DNA from: Pseudocitrobacter corydidari
GTDB lineage: Bacteria > Pseudomonadota > Gammaproteobacteria > Enterobacterales > Enterobacteriaceae
Length of the DNA: 64,000 nucleotides
NCBI RefSeq assembly: GCF_021172065.1
Contig: NZ_CP087880.1
Span: 186,001-250,000, forward strand
Reading direction: 5' to 3'
Part shown: piece by piece, positions 63,499 through 64,000 of the stretch
Layout of the letters: each line of letters opens with the position of its first letter
Numbering within the stretch: the first letter of the stretch is position 1
The notes under the pieces: generated by a model
Seen by the model: only the letters and a program-made list of their open reading frames with translations
Told to the model about the DNA's origin: nothing
Database searches by the model: none
Made by a program: the position numbers and the translations under genes

Positions 63499-64000
63499 TC
63501 TCTTCAAGCTGCGGAATGCGATACGTTTTTTTCACCACGGTAGCCAGTTCGCTTACGGGAAGGGGTTTTGAGAAGTAGTAGCCCTGAAAGTAATCGACCT
63601 GCTTATGCGTCAGATATGCCACCTGATATTCCGTTTCCACGCCTTCAACGATAATTTTCATCCCCAGTGATTTTGCCATATCGATAACACAATCAATCAG
63701 TTTGGTGGAATCTCTGGCGCTGGAAATCCCGTTCACAAACAGCTTATCGATTTTAATCAGCCCGACCGGCAACCCGGTGAGTAAATTCAGATTGGAATAA
63801 CCGGTACCAAAATCATCCAGCGCGATGGTTACGCTGCGGCTTTCGAGAAATCTCAGCGTTTCTTTTAGCTCATTCACTTTCTCAAACGGTTCACGTTCGG
63901 TGATTTCTGCGGTGAGGCGAATACTGTTTTCCGGGAAGCGTTTCAGGAATGCACGACACTCGTCGATAAAGTTGGGTGTCTGAATATGTGAGGCGGTGAA
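63485..64000 (-). CDS. EAL-domain c-di-GMP phosphodiesterase, C-terminal part
   Basis: The frame stays open to the right edge of the window, so the gene is truncated there (172 codons seen). EAL-domain features are clear: RLTAEITERE, ALDDFGTGYSNL, LIKIDKLFV, IIVEGVETEYQ and FQGYYFSKPLP. The spacing and the SHIQTPNFIDECRAFLKRF stretch resemble the CSS-motif membrane phosphodiesterases (PdeB/PdeC/PdeD group), but the sensor half is outside the window. It is convergent with pdxK. Confidence 0.88.
   Translation of the reverse strand, partial: FTASHIQTPNFIDECRAFLKRFPENSIRLTAEITEREPFEKVNELKETLRFLESRSVTIALDDFGTGYSNLNLLTGLPVGLIKIDKLFVNGISSARDSTKLIDCVIDMAKSLGMKIIVEGVETEYQVAYLTHKQVDYFQGYYFSKPLPVSELATVVKKTYRIPQLEEISHA

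Overview
This is a 64 kb piece of the core chromosome of a member of the Enterobacteriaceae. Gene content and order follow the E. coli K-12 guaBA-ppx-ppk-purMN-upp-dapA-bamC-purC-acrD-tktB-maeB-hemF-cysPTWAM-pdxK region almost gene for gene, and protein sequences are very close. Several E. coli blocks are missing at their usual positions: hyf between bcp and perM, narQ between acrD and aegA, talA beside tktB, eut between maeB and hemF, and murRQP-yfeW between yfeX and ucpA. With the ERIC and REP/BIME repeats and a bglK-bglA pair beside upp, this suggests an Enterobacter/Lelliottia/Leclercia-like genus rather than Escherichia. The genus is inference. No rRNA, tRNA, CRISPR or complete insertion sequence was seen.

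Layout. 1-9.4 kb: end of guaB, guaA, a secreted Sel1-repeat protein, yfgG, the FNR-box-controlled c-di-GMP phosphodiesterase pdeF, and the ppk-ppx polyphosphate operon. 9.5-16.9 kb: purMN with a PurR operator, an inserted beta-glucoside kinase/6-phospho-beta-glucosidase pair with AscG-type operators, upp-uraA with the UTP-sensing start region, and hda with a CTG start. 16.9-22.7 kb: an accessory island between hda and yfgD. It holds an Rpn-family nuclease with an occluded RBS and an internal start, then a tight operon of a cellobiose-type EIIC, a glycosylasparaginase and an M17 aminopeptidase. A divergent regulator that looks like a domesticated transposase faces this operon. 22.7-36 kb: yfgD, bepA, perM, bcp-gcvR, dapA-bamC, purC, ypfJ, tmcA, ypfH, ypfN-dapE-yffB and the 19-codon ypfM. 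36-48.4 kb: acrD, an ERIC element, aegA, nudK, ypfG, a 108-bp-period BIME array, tktB and maeB. 48.6-55.4 kb: an unknown secreted protein, amiA-hemF, ypeA, two yfeZ-type membrane proteins around a lipoprotein hydrolase, yfeY and yfeX. 55.4-64 kb: REP sequences, ucpA, the cysPTWAM sulfate/thiosulfate operon, yfeK, a SnoaL-like protein, pdxK and the 3' end of an EAL phosphodiesterase.

How genes work together. Purine and pyrimidine supply is prominent (guaBA, purMN, purC, upp-uraA), with PurR boxes at purM and purC. The 17.9-22.7 kb operon is the best candidate for an undescribed system. A sugar-type permease, an Asn-glycan hydrolase and an aminopeptidase are encoded with 3-nt gaps behind a predicted class II CRP promoter. 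This suggests use of glyco-asparagine or glycopeptides. Substrate and mechanism are inferred only.
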